Positions 53,986 through 63,733 of a stretch of 64,000 bases of DNA are shown in pieces (within the stretch, counting starts at the first letter, position 1; each line of letters begins with the position of its first letter). The position numbers and the translations under genes are program-made. This stretch comes from Pseudolabrys sp963742345 (GTDB lineage Bacteria > Pseudomonadota > Alphaproteobacteria > Rhizobiales > Xanthobacteraceae). The stretch lies in assembly GCA_963742345.1 (NCBI GenBank), contig CAVULO010000010.1:186001-250000 (forward strand), in the 5' to 3' direction. A model generated the notes under the pieces. The model made no database searches. It was not told where the DNA came from and saw nothing but the letters and a program-made list of their open reading frames with translations.

Positions 53986-54566
53986 TTACGGCGCCTTTTC
54001 GCGCGTGCAGCGCCATGGCGATCAGCGCGGTGCCGCCGAACATCATGTTGATGCCGACGAGCAGGCCAACCGCCCAGGCCGCCGTGCTGGGCAGGCCGGC
54101 GAAGATCATCACCGCCAGCACGAGATCGATGAGTCCGCTCATCAGCATCCAGCCCCACTGGCCGGACAATTCGCGCTTGTGATCGAGCGCGAACATGATC
54201 GAGACGACGCCCTCGATGATGAAAAACGCAATCAACACGAGCGTAAGCGAGAAGGCGCCCGGTCAGCGGCGAACCCAGCAGCATCGCGCCGACAATGATA
54301 CCGAGCGCGGCCGATAACAGCGACCACCAGAAACCGGGTGCATGCCGCATCCAGAAACTCGTGACCAGGCCGACGATGCCGCTGACGAGGAACAGCCAGC
54401 CGAACAGGATCGTCACCGCCAGGGTCGCGATTGGCGGCAGGACGATGGCCGTCGCGCCCAGCACCAGCAGCACGACACCTTCGACGAGAAAGAGCACCCA
54501 GTGCTCATGAAGCGCGGCCGCCGCCGCGCGCTGAATACCTTGAATGCCGGATTGTTGGGTGGACAT
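53986..54566 (-). pseudogene. HdeD-family (DUF308) membrane protein, frameshifted
   Basis: Restored length about 192 aa with six membrane helices: HEHWVLFLVEGVVLLVLGATAIVLPPIATLAV, VSGIVGLVTSFWMRHAPGFWWSLLSAALGIIVGAMLL, then LVLIAFFIIEGVVSIMFALDHKRE and LIDLVLAVMIFAGLPS. An extra base near 54259 shifts the frame after GSPLTG. A second apparent insertion near 53993 hides the likely stop at 53986-53988; without that correction the frame runs on into tctA. Related to the acid-resistance protein HdeD; function unknown. GGAGG precedes the ATG. Confidence 0.75.
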
Positions 54567-54640
54567 GAAAGCCTCCACGGATTTCTTCGCGTGACGATAC
54601 ATTACTCTCGCTCATGGCCTGCGTATAGCGGCACAGCGCC

Positions 54641-55612
54641 TCACGCCCAGAGACGTTCGCTTTCCATTCCCTTGTAGAGACCGGCGACGTAGTCGCCGTA
54701 ACCGTTGAACAGAAGCGTCGGCCGCCGTTCGCCGGTGCCGATGATTTCTTCGCTCGCCTGACTCCAGCGTGGATGCGGCACCTCTGGATTGACGTTGGCC
54801 CAGAAGCCGTATTCGGCGGGCTGCAATGCCTCCCACATGCCTCTCGGGCGTTTGTCGGTGAAACTAAAGCGCACGATCGACTTGATGGACTTGAAGCCGT
54901 ACTTCCATGGCAGCGCCAGCCGCAACGGCGCGCCATGTTGTCGTGCAAGCGGATGGCCGTAGGCACCGGTGACGAGGAAGGCGAGTTCGTTCGTTGCTTC
55001 CGCCATGGTGAGGCCTTCGACATAGGGCCACGGAAACCAGGGCTGCCGCTGCCCGGGCGCCATTTTCGGATCCATAAAAGTTTCCATCCGAACATATTGC
55101 GCCGAGCCAAGCGGCCGGGCGAACTCGACCAGTTTGGCGAACGGGAAGCCGGTCCAGGCAATCGCCATGCTCCAGGCCTCGACGCAGCGGTGGCGATACG
55201 TGCGCTCTTCCAGCGTCAGTTTGCGGATCAGTTCGTCGATGCCGACGTCCATCGGCTTTTCAACCATGCCGTCGATCTTCACCGTCCACGGGCGGATCGG
55301 TAGCGCTTGTGCGGCGGCGTTGATCGTCTTCGACGAGCCGAATTCGTAGAAATTATTGTAGTTGCCGTTGATGGTCTCGTCGGTGATCGGCCGGTCGAGC
55401 ACATATTTGTCGTTGCGCTTGGCCGGATAAAGATCGGCGCTCGGGTCCGGCAGCTTGGCGACATCGGACGCGCGCTGCGCATTCGCGGCGTACGGTGCCA
55501 AAGCGAGCGCGCTGGCCCCGCCGGCCAAAAAATTGCGGCGGTTGAAAACCAGATGCTCGGGTGTGGCGAGGCGGTCGGGGATTTCCCAGCCGCGGCGGCG
55601 AATGACGTTCAT
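54641..55612 (-). CDS. msrP: Protein-methionine-sulfoxide reductase catalytic subunit MsrP
   Basis: A 323-aa molybdoenzyme that repairs oxidised methionine in periplasmic proteins. Twin-arginine signal VFNRRNFLAGGASALALAP, then DKYVLDRPITDETINGNYNNFYEFG, and the Mo-binding cysteine C143 in RHRCVEAWSMAIAWTGFP. The length and C-terminal part (GFWANVNPEVPHPRWSQASE) match MsrP. Its membrane partner MsrQ is not adjacent. GGGAGG precedes the ATG. Exported by Tat with its cofactor in this family. Confidence 0.93.
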   Translation of the reverse strand: MNVIRRRGWEIPDRLATPEHLVFNRRNFLAGGASALALAPYAANAQRASDVAKLPDPSADLYPAKRNDKYVLDRPITDETINGNYNNFYEFGSSKTINAAAQALPIRPWTVKIDGMVEKPMDVGIDELIRKLTLEERTYRHRCVEAWSMAIAWTGFPFAKLVEFARPLGSAQYVRMETFMDPKMAPGQRQPWFPWPYVEGLTMAEATNELAFLVTGAYGHPLARQHGAPLRLALPWKYGFKSIKSIVRFSFTDKRPRGMWEALQPAEYGFWANVNPEVPHPRWSQASEEIIGTGERRPTLLFNGYGDYVAGLYKGMESERLWA

Positions 55613-55669
55613 CGCACAGATCCTCCCGAATCTTCGCCAGAATTACGGGCCGCGGGGTTCCCTGGCAAG

Positions 55670-56548
55670 TCACGGTTCTGAGAGAGATTTTAGCTCATTG
55701 CGAACCGGCCGCTGACCCGCGCGGGAAACGGCAGAACCGCCCATGCGCCGGCGCAAAAGGCCGACGAGCTGCGATTTCGGCATTGGCTTGGCGAACAGAT
55801 AACCCTGCCCAACCTGGCAGCCGATAGATTGCAGTTTATGGCTTTCATGGGTTGTTTCGATGCCCTCGGCCACCGTTCTGAGATCGAAGCGCCGGCCCAG
55901 TTCGACAATCGTCTCGCACAAACCCGCATTGAACTGGTCTTGATTGCAATTCGCCACATAGCTGCGGTCGATCTTGAGCTCGCTGAACGGCAATTGCTTC
56001 AGGCGAACGAGCGATGAATAACCGGCGCCAAAATCATCCACCGAGAGATCGCATTTGAGTTCCCGCAACGCGTCGGCAACGTCTTTGGCAAGGTCCAGAT
56101 CATCGAGGATCTGATCCTCGGTCACTTCGAAAGTCAGCCCCGGCCAGTTCGGCGCGCGTGGTCGCGCCTCCCGCAACATTTGGGGGATTGGAAGCTCGAC
56201 CAACGCAGACACCGGCACGTTAACAGCAAGTCGTATCGGCACGCCGCAATCGGCGAAATCCTCCCAGTCACCGAGCGCGGTAAGGATCACCCGCTCGGTG
56301 AGTGCATGCATGTCGGCTTCGCTTGCACCTGGCAGGAAAAGGGCCGGCGGAACGATGCCGCGGCTGGGATGACGGGCGCGAACGAGCGCTTCAGCGCCGA
56401 CAAGGTGCATTGTCCTGAGTTCGATCTTCGGCTGATACCAAAGCTCAAACCAGTTCTGATCGAGCACCGCACCGAGCGGAATCGTCGCTTTCGGGTCGGC
56501 GTAAGGCGCCGCCCCTGTCGCGAACAAGTTGCGCAGTCCTTCCAGCAT
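55670..56548 (-). CDS. Stand-alone EAL-domain cyclic-di-GMP phosphodiesterase
   Basis: A 292-aa protein that is almost all EAL domain. The catalytic set looks complete: EALVRARHP, the Asn in LAVNVP, Glu in FEVTED, VDDFGAGYSS, Lys in ELKIDRSYV, Glu in VAEGIET and Gln in GQGYLFAKPMPKSQL. No GGDEF, PAS or membrane segment is present. No good ribosome site precedes the ATG; the same frame is open for some 20 codons upstream and reads protein-like (ARATKARHSICGSAAM) but ends at a stop without a usable start, so a 5' error or truncation is possible. Confidence 0.87.
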   Translation of the reverse strand: MLEGLRNLFATGAAPYADPKATIPLGAVLDQNWFELWYQPKIELRTMHLVGAEALVRARHPSRGIVPPALFLPGASEADMHALTERVILTALGDWEDFADCGVPIRLAVNVPVSALVELPIPQMLREARPRAPNWPGLTFEVTEDQILDDLDLAKDVADALRELKCDLSVDDFGAGYSSLVRLKQLPFSELKIDRSYVANCNQDQFNAGLCETIVELGRRFDLRTVAEGIETTHESHKLQSIGCQVGQGYLFAKPMPKSQLVGLLRRRMGGSAVSRAGQRPVRNELKSLSEP

Positions 56549-56806
56549 CGCCGCCGATCCGCAAATCGAATGCCGCGCCTTTGTCGCGCGCGATATCGAT
56601 TTTGCGAGGTCCCGGAGGCTGCACGGTTAACGGCTGAGGGCTGCCGGTGAAGCTGCTTTTTGTCTGATTACCGAAATGCCGAAAATTGTCGCGGTCGCAG
56701 CTTGAGAGTGCACGCGTATCGTACGTGATTGGAGCGCATTCAATGCCGGGCGGCATGCCGGGGCATCCCCGGTGAGCTGCGCGCATCACGTAAGTGTGAG
56801 CTTGCC

Positions 56807-58869
56807 CTATTCCGCCGCGCGCCTGGCCGCGATGATCTGATCCGCGGTCCGCCCCGTCAGCTCCGCCATGTGATCGAACTTGAAAGTGAACGAGCCGACG
56901 CCGGCGGTGGCTGAACGCACCTCGATAATCAGGTCGCCGATCTCGGCCTCCGCCATTTGCGCGCGCACGGTGTCCCATCCGTCCCAGCCTTGGCGGGTGT
57001 CGAAGCCCAGAATCTGCCCGCGCCGTCCTGACAGGATGGCGTTCATCTTCGCCGTTGCCTCACTCGGACACACGATCTCGACCAGATGGATTGGCTCGAG
57101 CAGCACCGGCTGGCATTGCGGCAGGCCTTCTACAATGCCAATGCGGCCGGCGGTCCGGAACGCCTGATCCGAGGAGTCCACCGTATGGTAGGAGCCGTCG
57201 ATCAACGCGACGGAAATGTCGACGACCGGAAAGCCGAGTGGCCCGTGCTTGAGCGCGTCGATGACGCCTTCCTCCACCGCCGGAATGTAATTGCGCGGCA
57301 CAACGCCGCCGGTAATGCGGTCCTCGAACTTGAAACCGGATCCGCGCGGTAGCGGTTTGATCTCCAGCACCACGTCGCCAAACTGGCCGTGACCGCCCGA
57401 TTGCTTCTTGTGTCTGCCTCGCTGGATGATCGGCTTGCGGATCGTCTCGCGGTAGCCGACCGAGGGTGGCCGCGTCGATACCGGCACCATGAAACGATCG
57501 GCGAGCCGCTCGGCTGCGACGCGCAGATGCATTTCACCCTGCCCCCAGATCACCACTTCGTGGCTTTCAGCGTTGTGCACCACCGATAGCGACGGATCCT
57601 CTTCCGTCAGCTTGGTGAACGCGGGGCCGAGCTTGACGTCGTCCTTACGCTCCTTGGCTTGTACCGCGATGGCGAGCACTGGCGCGTAAGGTTTCACCTG
57701 CACGAGCGCGGCCGCGGCTGCTTGCCGGACGACAGCGTTTCGCCGGTCTTGCCACTGTCGAGCTTTCCGAGCGCGACCGTCTCACCGGCGGTGGCCTGCC
57801 CGCGCTTTTCGAAATGCTGGCCCATCAGTTTAAAGACACCGGACACACGCCCTGCTTCGCCGGCCGATGTCGTGAGCGTGGTGCCGTCACCGGCCTGGCC
57901 GGCGAGCAGACGGGCGACCGACATTTTGCCGCCGTGGGTGGTGTGAAAGGTTTTGAGGACCAACGCCACCGCCTCGTTTCCGGCCTTGACGCCCAGGCGC
58001 TGCGCTGTTTCGCCAGCTCCCGGCAATTCATGCCGAAGCGCCTTCAAAAGCCGCAGCACGCCGTTGCTCCGGGTGGCGACGCCAAGCAGCACCGGACAGA
58101 CGATACGGTCGCGCAATTCCTTGGCGAGATCGTCGAACACCTTGTCGCGCGGCGGCTCGATGTCTTCGAGCAGTTGCTCCATCAGCTGATCGTCGTGATC
58201 GGCCAACGTCTCGAGCATGGTGAAGCGCGCTTCTTTTTTGCGGTCGAGGTTCTCGCCTTTGAGTTCGATAATCTCCGACGGCGCGTGTTCCTTATAGACG
58301 TAGGCGCGCTCGAGCGCGAGATCGACGAACCCGGAAATGATGTCACCGTTCCAGATCGGAATCTGGCGCAACAAGAGCGGTGCACGCGACGCCGGTTGCA
58401 GCAGCTTGATGGTCTCGCGCACGCGTTTGTCGGCCTTGTCGATCTTATTGAGAAATACGAAACGTGGAATATTCTGATCTTCGAGCTCGCGCAGGATCAG
58501 CTGCAGTTGCGGCACCTTCTTCTCGTCCGCTTCGCAAACGACCACTGCGGCGTCGACTGCCGGCAGCACGCCGCGCATATCCTGGATGAATTCGATCGAG
58601 CCCGGGCAATCGATAAAAGTGTAGCTGTCGTCCATGAAACTGGTGGTGGCGAAAGTGGCTTCCACGCTCATCTTGTGGTGGCGCGCCTCCTTGCTGGCGT
58701 CGCCTACCGTGGTGCCTGCATCTACGGCGCCCTGACGCTGGATCGCGCCGGTGCGGGCGAGGATTGCTTCTAGAAGTGTGGTTTTACCGCTTTGGAACGG
58801 GCCCACCAGCGCGATGCACCGGGGACCCAAGTTCCTTGTGCCGTTGGGACCCGTGCCGTTTTGTCCCAT
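56807..58869 (-). pseudogene. EF-G-like GTPase, frameshifted
   Basis: Restored length about 687 aa. The N-terminal G domain has the P-loop GPFQSGKTT, DCPGSIEF and NKID; domain II (GKMSVARLLAG, LGKLDSGKTGETLSSGK) follows, then in another frame VQVKPYAPVLAIAVQAKERKDD and the EF-G domains IV/V with GQGEMHLRVAAERL and KKQSGGHGQFGDVVLEI. A missing base near 57710-57722 explains the switch; a separate downstream gene starting at an overlapping GTG is possible but less likely. A FusA paralogue, not the housekeeping EF-G (no str genes adjacent); role unknown. GGGAGG precedes the ATG. Confidence 0.8.
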
Positions 58870-58988
58870 AGTTGCCTCCCTTGCCGGCCGGGAGGTCGGA
58901 CCTGGTTTCCCGGCCCTGTCACATTATCGTCTCAGGCCGCGGGGAGGCTGGCAAGGGCGGAGATTTCGCCGATACGGGAAGAAAATCG

Positions 58989-59993
58989 CTACTTGACGAA
59001 ACTCGGATCGACGACCTCGCGCACATTGACGCCTTTGTCGATCAGACCCCGCGCCTTGTACCAGGCGATCTGGCGCTCGATATCCGCGACATCAAGCTTC
59101 GCCAGCGGCTCTATGAAATAAGCGCCCGCCTCGACCGTAGCGGCGGCACTGTCGCCGCGGTCGGGATAAACATAGCGCGCGATGGTCGTCGCGGCTTCAT
59201 GCGATTTGGTGTCGGAGGTTCGCTTGGAGTTGCGGTCCTTGCGCAGCAGCGCAGCGGCGTAATCGGCCGCGCCGCGGCGGTATGCACGCACAAATTTTTC
59301 TACAGCGTCGCGCCGGGTTTCAATCATTTTGCTGGAAACGAACAATGCGCCCAATTGCTGCTCATCCAGTTCGGAATACCAGCCGATGAGCTTGGCCTGA
59401 CTTGACCCCAACAATTCGCGTGCATGCGATGCCGGCATGATTGCCGCATCGACCTCGCTTGTGCCGACCGCGCGCGCAATAGCTTCGAGCGTCTTCATCG
59501 GCTTGACGGTGATGCGATTGATGTCGATGCGCTTGATGCGGGCAACTTGCTCGAGCTGATAGAGCGAGGCCGAGCCGAGCGTACTGATGGCGATCGATCG
59601 GTTTGCCAGATCCTCGAATTTGTGCAGCCCTTTGTTAAAACTGATATTGGAGGCGACGATTTCGTTGCCTTCGTAGCCGCGCTTTTCGCGCACTTGGCCC
59701 GCGATAGCCTTGATCAGGCCCTTGCCGGCCAGATTGAACGCAGCCGGTGTAAAGGCGGCGAGACCAAAATCGGTGGTGCCAGACGCCAGCGTTTCTGCCA
59801 CCGCCTGATCGGACTCATAGGCGGTCATCCCGAGGTCGAGGCCCTCGGCCTTGAAGTAACCTTCGGCCGCAGCCAGAAATAGTGCACCGTTGTCAGTCAG
59901 TCGCTGCGTGCCGATAACGACGCGCTCTTGCGCGGCGGCGGAACAGGCGAAAACGGTAATCGCAACGAAAATCGCAACCCTAAGACGAATCAT
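58989..59993 (-). CDS. NMT1/SsuA-type substrate-binding protein
   Basis: A 334-aa periplasmic binding protein with a signal peptide (MIRLRVAIFVAITVFACSAA, cleavage near AAAQE). The mature part reads VVIGTQRLTDNGALFLAAAEGYFKAEGLDLGM, SGTTDFGLAAFTPAAF, KFEDLANRSIAIST and AVGTSEVDAAIMPASHARELL, as in sulfonate/nitrate/taurine binding proteins. No permease or ATPase gene is adjacent. It precedes no transporter genes within the window, so it may work with a distant system. Confidence 0.87.
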   Translation of the reverse strand: MIRLRVAIFVAITVFACSAAAQERVVIGTQRLTDNGALFLAAAEGYFKAEGLDLGMTAYESDQAVAETLASGTTDFGLAAFTPAAFNLAGKGLIKAIAGQVREKRGYEGNEIVASNISFNKGLHKFEDLANRSIAISTLGSASLYQLEQVARIKRIDINRITVKPMKTLEAIARAVGTSEVDAAIMPASHARELLGSSQAKLIGWYSELDEQQLGALFVSSKMIETRRDAVEKFVRAYRRGAADYAAALLRKDRNSKRTSDTKSHEAATTIARYVYPDRGDSAAATVEAGAYFIEPLAKLDVADIERQIAWYKARGLIDKGVNVREVVDPSFVK

Positions 59994-60076
59994 AGGTGCA
60001 GATTAACGAAGCCGTGCACAAGTAAAAGCGAATATGAAGGCCGACTGTGCGCCTTTACTCCTCGTCCTCGCGGAAA

Positions 60077-61282
60077 CTATTTCAGGTTTCCACAGAAGCG
60101 CTGGATGCGGCGGCAGGCTTCTTCCAGGTCCTCGGTCTTGGTCGCATAGGAAATGCGAAACGCCGGTCCAAGCCCGAACGCCGTGCCCTGTACCACCGCC
60201 ACGCCTTCGGCTTCCAGAAGCTCGGTGACGAAATCTTCGTCGTTCGAGAGCTTCTTTCCGCCCGGCGAGGTCTTGCCCATGGTGCCGGCACAGGACGGAT
60301 AGACGTAAAAGGCGCCCTCCGGCGTCGGGCATTTGATGCCATTGGCCTGATTGAGCATCGACACCACCAGGTCGCGCCGATCCTTGAAAATCTTGTTGTG
60401 CTTGGCGATGAAGTCCTGCGGACCGTTCAACGCCTCCACGGCCGCCCATTGCGACACCGCCGCCGGGTTCGAAGTCGATTGCGACTGGATCATCGCCATC
60501 GCCTTGATCAACGGCTCCGGGCCACCGGCATAGCCGATGCGCCAGCCGGTCATGCAATAGGCCTTCGAGCAGCCATTGATGGTGAGCGTGCGCGGATAGA
60601 GCGACGGTTCGACCTGCGCCGGCGTCGTGAACACAAAGTCGTCGTAGACCAGATGCTCATACATGTCGTCGGTCATCACGTGAACGTGCGGATGCTTCAC
60701 CAGCACATCGGTGAGCGCCTTCAACTCGGCGCGCGTATATGCGGCGCCGCTCGGGTTCGAGGGCGAGTTCAGCAGCACCCACTTTGTCTTCGGCGTAATC
60801 GCGCGCTCGAGCTGCTGCGCCGTCATCTTGAAGCCGCTCGCCATCGTGGTCGCGACTACGACGGGCTCGCCGCCGGCTAGCAACACCATGTCGGGATAGC
60901 TGACCCAGTAGGGCGCCGGGATGATCACCTCATCGCCGGGGTTCAGCGTCGCCATAAAGGCGTTGTACAGCACCTGCTTGCCGCCGGTGCCGACCGTGAC
61001 CTGGCTCGCCTTGTAGTCGAGGCCGTTCTCGCGCTTGAATTTCTTGACGATCGCATCCTTGAGTTCGGCGATCCCGTCAACGTTCGTATATTTGGACGCC
61101 TTGCCGCTCTCGATCGCCTTGATCGCCGCCTGCTTGATGTTGTCGGGCGTGTCGAAATCCGGCTCACCGGCGCCAAGCCCGATGACGTTGCGGCCGGCCA
61201 ATTTGAGCGCGCGCGCCTTATCCGTGACGGCGATGGTCGCCGACGGCTTGATGCGCTTGAGCTGGTCCGCAAGAAAGGCCAT
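60077..61282 (-). CDS. aspC: Aspartate aminotransferase (class I, PLP-dependent)
   Basis: A 401-aa enzyme exchanging amino groups between aspartate and 2-oxoglutarate. It has LGAGEPDFDTPDNIKQAA near 35, the substrate loop KYTNVDGIAELK, NSPSNPSGAAYT near 172, and the PLP lysine K240 in NGCSKAYCMTGWRIGYAGG. This is the subgroup Ib type of alphaproteobacteria; prephenate is also a substrate for some members. The start at 61282 has GGAGAAG 8 nt upstream; an in-frame ATG 18 nt earlier is also possible. It has no operon partner in the window. Confidence 0.93.
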   Translation of the reverse strand: MAFLADQLKRIKPSATIAVTDKARALKLAGRNVIGLGAGEPDFDTPDNIKQAAIKAIESGKASKYTNVDGIAELKDAIVKKFKRENGLDYKASQVTVGTGGKQVLYNAFMATLNPGDEVIIPAPYWVSYPDMVLLAGGEPVVVATTMASGFKMTAQQLERAITPKTKWVLLNSPSNPSGAAYTRAELKALTDVLVKHPHVHVMTDDMYEHLVYDDFVFTTPAQVEPSLYPRTLTINGCSKAYCMTGWRIGYAGGPEPLIKAMAMIQSQSTSNPAAVSQWAAVEALNGPQDFIAKHNKIFKDRRDLVVSMLNQANGIKCPTPEGAFYVYPSCAGTMGKTSPGGKKLSNDEDFVTELLEAEGVAVVQGTAFGLGPAFRISYATKTEDLEEACRRIQRFCGNLK

Positions 61283-61564
61283 CGAAACTTCTCCAGTCAT
61301 GCCGTAGTGCGTGCGGCGCCCCAGTCGTAATGCGAGCCCTCGAGTCCAGCAAGGGGCCATTTGTTGAAGAAATTCGATCGGTTCAATCGGTTCCGGCGAT
61401 CAATCGATACCCCAAACGCCATGTGGACTTTGGCGCCGGTAAAACCTGGCTAATCCCTCTGGAGACGCCTTATTCGGCAACTAGGCTTCCGGCCATTCCG
61501 CCGGTAAACTGGTCTGAAAGGCCCCGAGAGGGCCAAGAGAGCTATGTGAATTCGGGAGCACGCC

Positions 61565-62383
61565 ATGAGACTTTCGGCCGAACAGCTCAAGGCTTTCGAC
61601 GAGCAAGGCTACGTCTTCTTCCCCAATTGTTTTTCGGAGGAAGAGATCGCGCTTTTACGCACGGAGGCCGACAAGATCCTCAAGCTCGACAGGCAAGAAG
61701 TGTGGCGCGAAAAAACCGGCGCACCACGGACGGCCTTCGCCGCGCACAAGTTCAATAAAGTATTTGAGGTCATGTCGTGTCATCCGCGGCTGGTCGAACC
61801 GCTGATGCAGCTCTTCGGCGAGAGCGTCTACGTCCACCAGTTCAAGCTCAACGCCAAAGCCGCTTTCGAAGGCGACGTCTGGCAGTGGCACCAGGATTAT
61901 GGCACTTGGGCGCGCGACGATGGCATGCCGGAACCGCGCGCGATGAATATCGCGATTTTCCTGGATGAGGTGCTGCCGATAAACGGCGCACTCATGATCA
62001 TTCCCAAGAGTCACAAGCAGGGCGTGCTCGCCGCCGGGCACGATAAGACCACCACGTCCTATCCCTTGTGGACCTTAGACAAGGAAACCGTGACGCGGCT
62101 CGCGCAAGAGGCCGCCGGCCCCGACGGCGTCGGCATCGTTGCCCCCACGGGAAAAGCGGGCTCGGTATTGATGTTCCACGGCAATCTGGTGCACGCCTCG
62201 CCGCCGAACATCACGCCCTATCCGCGCAAGATCGTTTATTTGACGCTATGCGCGGTCTCCAACCACATTACAAAGTTCACGCGGCCGGAATGGATCGCTC
62301 ACCGCGATTTCACGCCGATAGTGCCCGTGAGCGATGACGCGCTCATCGAATACGCGCGCGCACACAAGGTAGCCGCGGAATAG
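61565..62383 (+). CDS. Phytanoyl-CoA-dioxygenase-family Fe(II)/2-oxoglutarate oxygenase
   Basis: A 272-aa non-haem iron oxygenase of the PhyH family. The metal triad is probably H109 and D111 (QWHQDYGTW) plus H210 (HGNLVHASPPN), with R221 (YPRKIVYL) for 2-oxoglutarate. Members hydroxylate CoA esters, ectoine or small metabolites. No signal peptide. GGGAG precedes the ATG. It diverges from the aminotransferase gene across 282 nt that hold nothing I recognise. The substrate is unknown. Confidence 0.88.
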   Translation: MRLSAEQLKAFDEQGYVFFPNCFSEEEIALLRTEADKILKLDRQEVWREKTGAPRTAFAAHKFNKVFEVMSCHPRLVEPLMQLFGESVYVHQFKLNAKAAFEGDVWQWHQDYGTWARDDGMPEPRAMNIAIFLDEVLPINGALMIIPKSHKQGVLAAGHDKTTTSYPLWTLDKETVTRLAQEAAGPDGVGIVAPTGKAGSVLMFHGNLVHASPPNITPYPRKIVYLTLCAVSNHITKFTRPEWIAHRDFTPIVPVSDDALIEYARAHKVAAE

Positions 62384-62597
62384 AATTCTGCGTTTGGCCG
62401 CCATGGGAGATCGTTCGCTCGCTGCACTGCAGCGAATGCGATGTAACATTTTCGTTATGCGACCTGGTTCGTCGGCCTTGTAATTGCCGGACTTTGTTCG
62501 TCCTATTGTGCAGGCCGAGCGCTTCGGGGGTAGCGTTTATTTCGAAATGGGCCGGGGGGCTCCGGAAAAGATCGTGCGCAAACGGATCGGACTCTAA

Positions 62598-63227
62598 ATG
62601 TACACGCTCTATTCGATGCAGCGCTCGGGTAACAGTTACAAGGTCCGCCTCGCGCTGGCCCGTCTCGGAATTCCGTACAAGCTGGTCGAGGTCGACATCC
62701 TGAAAGGCGAAAGCCGCACGCCCGAATTTCTCGGCAAGAATCCCAACGGGCAAGTGCCGCTGCTCGAAGTCGCGCCTGATCGCCATCTCGCGGAATCCAA
62801 TGCCATTCTTTGGTACGTGGCGGGCGGCACGACACTTGCGCCGGAAGACCGCATCGGACGCGCCGAAGCGCTGCAATGGATGTTCTTCGAGCAACATAGT
62901 CTCGAGCCCAATATCGGCGCCGCCTACTTCTGGCTCGCGCTTATCAAGGGCGGACGCGACCTGCAGAGCCACGCGCTCGAAGACTGGATGGAAAACGGCT
63001 ATCGCGCGCTTGGCGTGATGGAAACCCATCTCACCGCTCATCGCTATTTTGTCGCGGACCACTTCACCATCGCCGACATCGCGCTCTACGCGTATACCCA
63101 TGTCGCCGACCAGTGCGATTTCGACCTCAGCCGTTATCCGGCGATTCGCGCCTGGCTCGACCGAGTCGCCGAAGAGCCGGGCTATATCGCTATGGACTGG
63201 CAGGCAGAGCTCGCCCCGGCCCAGTAA
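62598..63227 (+). CDS. Glutathione S-transferase
   Basis: A 209-aa GST: thioredoxin-fold domain with YSMQRSGNSYKVRLALARLGI, VDILKGESRTPEFLGKNPNGQVPLLE and ESNAILWYVA (Ser of the gamma-glutamyl site), then a helical domain with DHFTIADIALYAYTHVAD. It is similar in plan to the other GST in the window but not close in sequence. A weak ribosome site precedes the ATG. The substrate is unknown. Confidence 0.9.
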   Translation: MYTLYSMQRSGNSYKVRLALARLGIPYKLVEVDILKGESRTPEFLGKNPNGQVPLLEVAPDRHLAESNAILWYVAGGTTLAPEDRIGRAEALQWMFFEQHSLEPNIGAAYFWLALIKGGRDLQSHALEDWMENGYRALGVMETHLTAHRYFVADHFTIADIALYAYTHVADQCDFDLSRYPAIRAWLDRVAEEPGYIAMDWQAELAPAQ

Positions 63228-63369
63228 TGCTTGGAATTCCGCGGTTTTTATCGGCCGCCACGAAAACGCCCCGCTTCGTCACCGCCTCTGCCCCAATCGG
63301 GTCGAACCGTTGCCGGGTTCCGGCGTTATCCATCCGACATTGTTTAAACGGCCATTTTTCAGGTTCGCC

Positions 63370-63672
63370 ATGCGCAAGCACATTAGGTCTGCCGGGTTTA
63401 CGCCCCCGGCCAACCGCGAACTCGGTAGCGAGCATCGCACTGCCGCGCTTGCGGAACTGATCGCAAGCGTCGGCCTCGCCCTGTGCACCCTCGTCGCCGC
63501 CACCGCTGTCTCGGTTGGTATCGCGCGCGCGGACGTGGTGGGCAACGTGATCGACAACGAAAGTGGCCTGTTCGCGATCGCCCTTTTGCTCGGTCTCTTG
63601 TTCATCGGCATGAGCGGGCTGACCATTTTGTCGCTGCCGCACCACCATCGTCACAAAAAGACCCACAGCTAG
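63370..63672 (+). CDS. Small membrane protein of unknown function
   Basis: A 100-aa protein with two predicted membrane segments (residues about 31-50, ASVGLALCTLVAATAVSVG, and 66-88, FAIALLLGLLFIGMSGLTIL) and a basic, histidine-rich end (LPHHHRHKKTHS). I do not recognise a family. The ATG follows a purine-poor leader, so expression is not certain. The gene lies between a GST gene and the start of a PQQ-dependent sugar dehydrogenase. Confidence 0.5.
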   Translation: MRKHIRSAGFTPPANRELGSEHRTAALAELIASVGLALCTLVAATAVSVGIARADVVGNVIDNESGLFAIALLLGLLFIGMSGLTILSLPHHHRHKKTHS

Positions 63673-63733
63673 GCCGATCTATCGGAACTCCCCGCGATGT
63701 TGCACCGTTGAGGCGGCATCGGAGAAAACCGGT

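Noticed and set aside
57694..57703. Two separate EF-G-like genes coupled by an overlapping GTG/TGA
   Set aside because: The two parts are consecutive domains of one protein of normal length and one missing base joins them; I therefore treat them as one frameshifted gene.
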